Source of the DNA: Nonomuraea rhizosphaerae
GTDB taxonomy: Bacteria > Actinomycetota > Actinomycetes > Streptosporangiales > Streptosporangiaceae
NCBI RefSeq assembly: GCF_019396405.1
Contig: NZ_JAHKRL010000489.1
Span: 1 to 36,335, forward strand
DNA length: 36,335 nucleotides
Direction: 5' to 3'
The translations under genes and the position numbers were made by a program. Below are positions 34,345-36,335 of the stretch, piece after piece. The notes under the pieces were generated by a model. That model worked only from the letters and a program-made list of their open reading frames with translations, was not told the DNA's origin and ran no database searches. The first letter of the stretch is position 1, and each line of letters opens with the position of its first letter.

Positions 34345-35940
34345 TCAGCGGCTGAGGATCTGCCTGAGGACCTGTTCCAGCGTGCTCGCCGGATCCGCGA
34401 CGGCGTCGGGGGAGCGCCAGGCGACGTACCCGTCCGGTCGGATGAGGACGGCGCCGCCCCTGCTCACGCCGTACCTGTCCGCCCATTGGGCGTTGACGTC
34501 CATCAGCTCCTCGTCCACCAGCACGCGGGTGAGCCCGACCCGCAGCCGCTCCTTCACCAGCCGTCCCGCGTCCATCCACGGCTGCCCCGCCGACCCGGCG
34601 ATCAGGACGAACCCGGCTCCGAACAGGTCGATCGTCGAGATCAGCTGCCCGTCCCAGTCGAGCTCCACGTGTGGCGCGCGGCTGCCGGGGCGTCCGATCG
34701 GCACGCGTGGATCCTCCAGGAGCGACCCGTCGTCTCCGGGCTCCTCCAGGATCGCGGTGGAGTGGTAGCGATATCCGATCATGGCCGCGATGGGGTCTTC
34801 GAGCGGCTCCGGGTAGTCGGTGCGCATCGCGGGAGGCATGCGAACCCCCAGGTTCGCCAGCTGGGCGTCGGCCGTCAGCGTGCCGATCGGGCGGCGCTCG
34901 GCGTCGTACGTGTCCAGGAACCCCGTCCCGGCCTGCCCCGTCGCCACCAGCCACAGCCGCCAGGCGATGTCGCAGCCGTCCTGGAGCGCCGTGCTCCCGC
35001 CCTGACCACCGGTCGGCGGCATCGTGTGCGCCGCGTCGCCGGCCAGGAACACCCGGCCGTCGCGGTAGCGGTCCGCCGTGATGTGGGCCATGGCGAACGT
35101 GGCCGTGTCCAGCACCTGCACGTCCAGGTCGGGGATGCCGGTCGCCACCCGTACCAGCTCGACGCAGCGCTTCTCGGTGAAGTCGGCCGCGCTCTCGCCC
35201 TTGGCGGGATCGAAGTTGACGCCCACCACGTGCATCCCGACGCCTGTGCCGGTCACGATGACGCCGGTGAACACGTCGTTCTGCAGGTACCAGAGCGTCA
35301 CCTCACGCTCCCGCACCAAGCCGGAAAGGTCGGCGTCGAACATGATCGAGCACATCTGCCCGAGTTCGCCCTTGCCCGCGGTGGGGATGGCCAACTGGGT
35401 GCGGAGCGGGCTGCGGTACCCGTCGGCGGCCACCACGTAGTCAGCTCGTACGACGCTGTCGACGCCGTCGGCTCTGATCACTGCGGTGACGCCCTCGGGG
35501 TCCTGTTCCAGCGAGATCAGCTCGGTGGAGAAGCGCAGGTCAGCGCCCAATTCTTCGGCCTTGGCGCGCAGCACCCGCTCCACCTCGGCCTGCGGGGCGC
35601 CCACCTGCGCGGCGGGCGTGATGTCGGCGAGGAACGACATCTCCTCCTGCTCGTCGGTGATGATCATGTGCGGGTTCGGGTCGCTCAGGCTGGATCCGAT
35701 CGCGATGCGCATGCCGTCGCCGATGCCCGCCCAGATCTCCCGCAGCTCCTGCTCGATCCCGGGCACGGGACGCAGCAGCTCCACGGCTCGCGGCCCCATG
35801 CCGAACGCCTTGGGCTGGATCGACGTGCTGGGATGCCGCTCGACCAGCATGACGGGCACCCCGCGCCACGCCAGCATCGTCGCCGCACTCAGCCCGGCAT
35901 AGCCTCCGCCGACCACCAGGACGGGCACTCGCTCATGCAT
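34345..35940 (-). CDS. FAD-dependent aromatic-hydroxylase-type monooxygenase
   Basis: 531-residue class A flavoprotein monooxygenase (FAD_binding_3). GxGxxG for FAD is GGGYAG (11-16), leading to VERH at 34-37; the DG motif is AADGYRSPLR (171-180), and the GD motif FLAGDAAHTMPPTGGQGG has Asp302. The C-terminal thioredoxin-like domain (SAGQPWMDAGRLV) is as in polyketide hydroxylases (RdmE/PgaE-like) and phenol-type hydroxylases. It would hydroxylate an aromatic substrate using NAD(P)H and oxygen; antibiotic-modifying relatives exist, but substrate is not deducible. ATG 35940 with GGAGG seven bases upstream is chosen over the frame start at 35967. No partner genes in view; the promoter carries a large operator. 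Confidence 0.92.
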   Translation of the reverse strand: MHERVPVLVVGGGYAGLSAATMLAWRGVPVMLVERHPSTSIQPKAFGMGPRAVELLRPVPGIEQELREIWAGIGDGMRIAIGSSLSDPNPHMIITDEQEEMSFLADITPAAQVGAPQAEVERVLRAKAEELGADLRFSTELISLEQDPEGVTAVIRADGVDSVVRADYVVAADGYRSPLRTQLAIPTAGKGELGQMCSIMFDADLSGLVREREVTLWYLQNDVFTGVIVTGTGVGMHVVGVNFDPAKGESAADFTEKRCVELVRVATGIPDLDVQVLDTATFAMAHITADRYRDGRVFLAGDAAHTMPPTGGQGGSTALQDGCDIAWRLWLVATGQAGTGFLDTYDAERRPIGTLTADAQLANLGVRMPPAMRTDYPEPLEDPIAAMIGYRYHSTAILEEPGDDGSLLEDPRVPIGRPGSRAPHVELDWDGQLISTIDLFGAGFVLIAGSAGQPWMDAGRLVKERLRVGLTRVLVDEELMDVNAQWADRYGVSRGGAVLIRPDGYVAWRSPDAVADPASTLEQVLRQILSR

Positions 35941-35966
35941 CTCTCCACCTCCGGTACGGCACGACA

Positions 35967-36044
35967 CGACGCGACATATCGCGTTATCGATCGTGCGACA
36001 CGATATGTCGCGTCGGAGGGACTGGTCAAGACATATCTCGATAT
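35967..36044 (-). promoter_or_regulatory. Promoter and multi-part operator of the monooxygenase gene
   Basis: A 15-base perfect inverted repeat, CGACGCGACATATCG (35967-35981) and CGATATGTCGCGTCG (36001-36015), with a 19-base spacer. Nested in it is ATCGTG-CGA-CACGAT (35990-36004), and 18 bases further out is ATATC-TC-GATAT (36033-36044). On the gene's strand a -35-like TTGACC (36029-36024) and a -10-like TATCGT (36005-36000) are 18 bases apart, so the right arm of the repeat fills the promoter spacer and touches the -10. This is the arrangement of a tightly repressed promoter, probably by a TetR-, PadR- or MarR-type repressor not in this window. Confidence 0.72.
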
Positions 36045-36335
36045 CGGCTAGCCGTCTGCGGGTCTGGGCCGACCGGAGAACGGTGGATCTGCAGTCTGCG
36101 GAGGGCGGCGAGCGTGCTACTTCTAGGGAAAACGATCTTTCGGCTGGCGATCCGCCTACGAGCGCTGAACACTCCCACGGGTCTCGCCTACGGGTGGGAG
36201 AGCGAAGCGGTGGTGGGGCAGAGCTGGCGGCGGACCGGCGGACCGGCGGACCGGTGGGCCTGTGGGCCTGTGGAGCGGCGGCGGGGGTGGGGGTAAGGGG
36301 TGGCGGAGCGGTGGAGGGGTGGTGGGGTGGTGCCT
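36045..36335. other. Right-end region without a recognisable gene
   Basis: The only open frame (36114-36296, +) has no ribosome site, no codon bias and an Arg/Gly/Trp-rich product. The last about 90 bases are G-rich, low-complexity sequence (GGTGGGG-type repeats). A divergent regulator gene, if present, would begin beyond the window. Confidence 0.5.

Noticed and set aside
36114-36296. 60-aa frame at the right end
   Set aside because: No ribosome site, low-complexity Gly/Arg/Trp composition; likely chance frame in G-rich DNA.

Overview
The base composition is high-GC with strong G/C preference at third codon positions, GTG and TTG starts are frequent, and several family combinations (WhiJ-like XRE/DUF5753 regulator with DUF397 proteins, GpgS, GlgX-TreY-TreZ) are typical of a filamentous actinomycete. 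My best guess is the Streptosporangiaceae (Nonomuraea-like); that is inference from gene style, not from a marker gene.

Layout. (1) 1-8669: a sugar-uptake and glycoside-metabolism island. A leftward operon encodes a lipoprotein sugar-binding protein, two MalF/MalG-type permeases and a ROK regulator cut by the left edge. Divergent from it, a rightward operon encodes an MDR-type dehydrogenase, a TIM-barrel sugar isomerase/epimerase and a GH63-like glycosidase. Facing these is a leftward pair: a Gfo/Idh/MocA oxidoreductase and a second, paralogous MDR. An 18-bp palindrome sits on the promoter of the uptake operon. (2) 8775-10861: glucosyl-3-phosphoglycerate synthase (GpgS) translationally coupled to a GT4 glycosyltransferase. 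GpgS points to glucosylglycerate chemistry, and the GH63-like enzyme resembles glucosylglycerate/mannosylglycerate hydrolases, so the two blocks may be related. (3) 10858-16215: housekeeping and stress genes: tandem universal stress protein, PAP2 phosphatase, prolyl aminopeptidase, threonine/serine dehydratase-like enzyme, TIGR01777 epimerase, a small unknown protein, and MscL with an added zinc ribbon. Convergent genes here overlap at their 3' ends. (4) 16216-19691: an accessory patch of locally lower GC with two DUF397 proteins, a WhiJ-like regulator, several small ORFs, a protein with DnaJ-type zinc motifs, and a membrane protein resembling those next to conjugative TraB/FtsK genes. It looks like a remnant of an integrative element; no integrase, tRNA or TraB is in view. 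(5) 19807-25825: glgX-treY-treZ, an operon converting glycogen or maltodextrin to trehalose. (6) 25937-31564: a complete oligopeptide-type ABC importer with two permeases, a fused double ATPase and a lipoprotein, closed by a strong terminator. (7) 31571-31661: three perfect TTATCCACA DnaA boxes and one near match, all in the same orientation. (8) 31737-33969: two unrecognised proteins, one coiled-coil. (9) 34345-36044: a FAD aromatic-hydroxylase-type monooxygenase under a promoter covered by a 15-bp perfect inverted repeat. The last ~290 bases hold no convincing gene.

Most interesting items: the DnaA-box cluster far from any visible oriC gene; the paired-MDR/Gfo/TIM-isomerase/GH63 cluster beside GpgS; the operator over the monooxygenase promoter; and the stranded conjugation/WhiJ-type patch. 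Everything is read by eye from sequence; family names rest on motifs, not on database searches.
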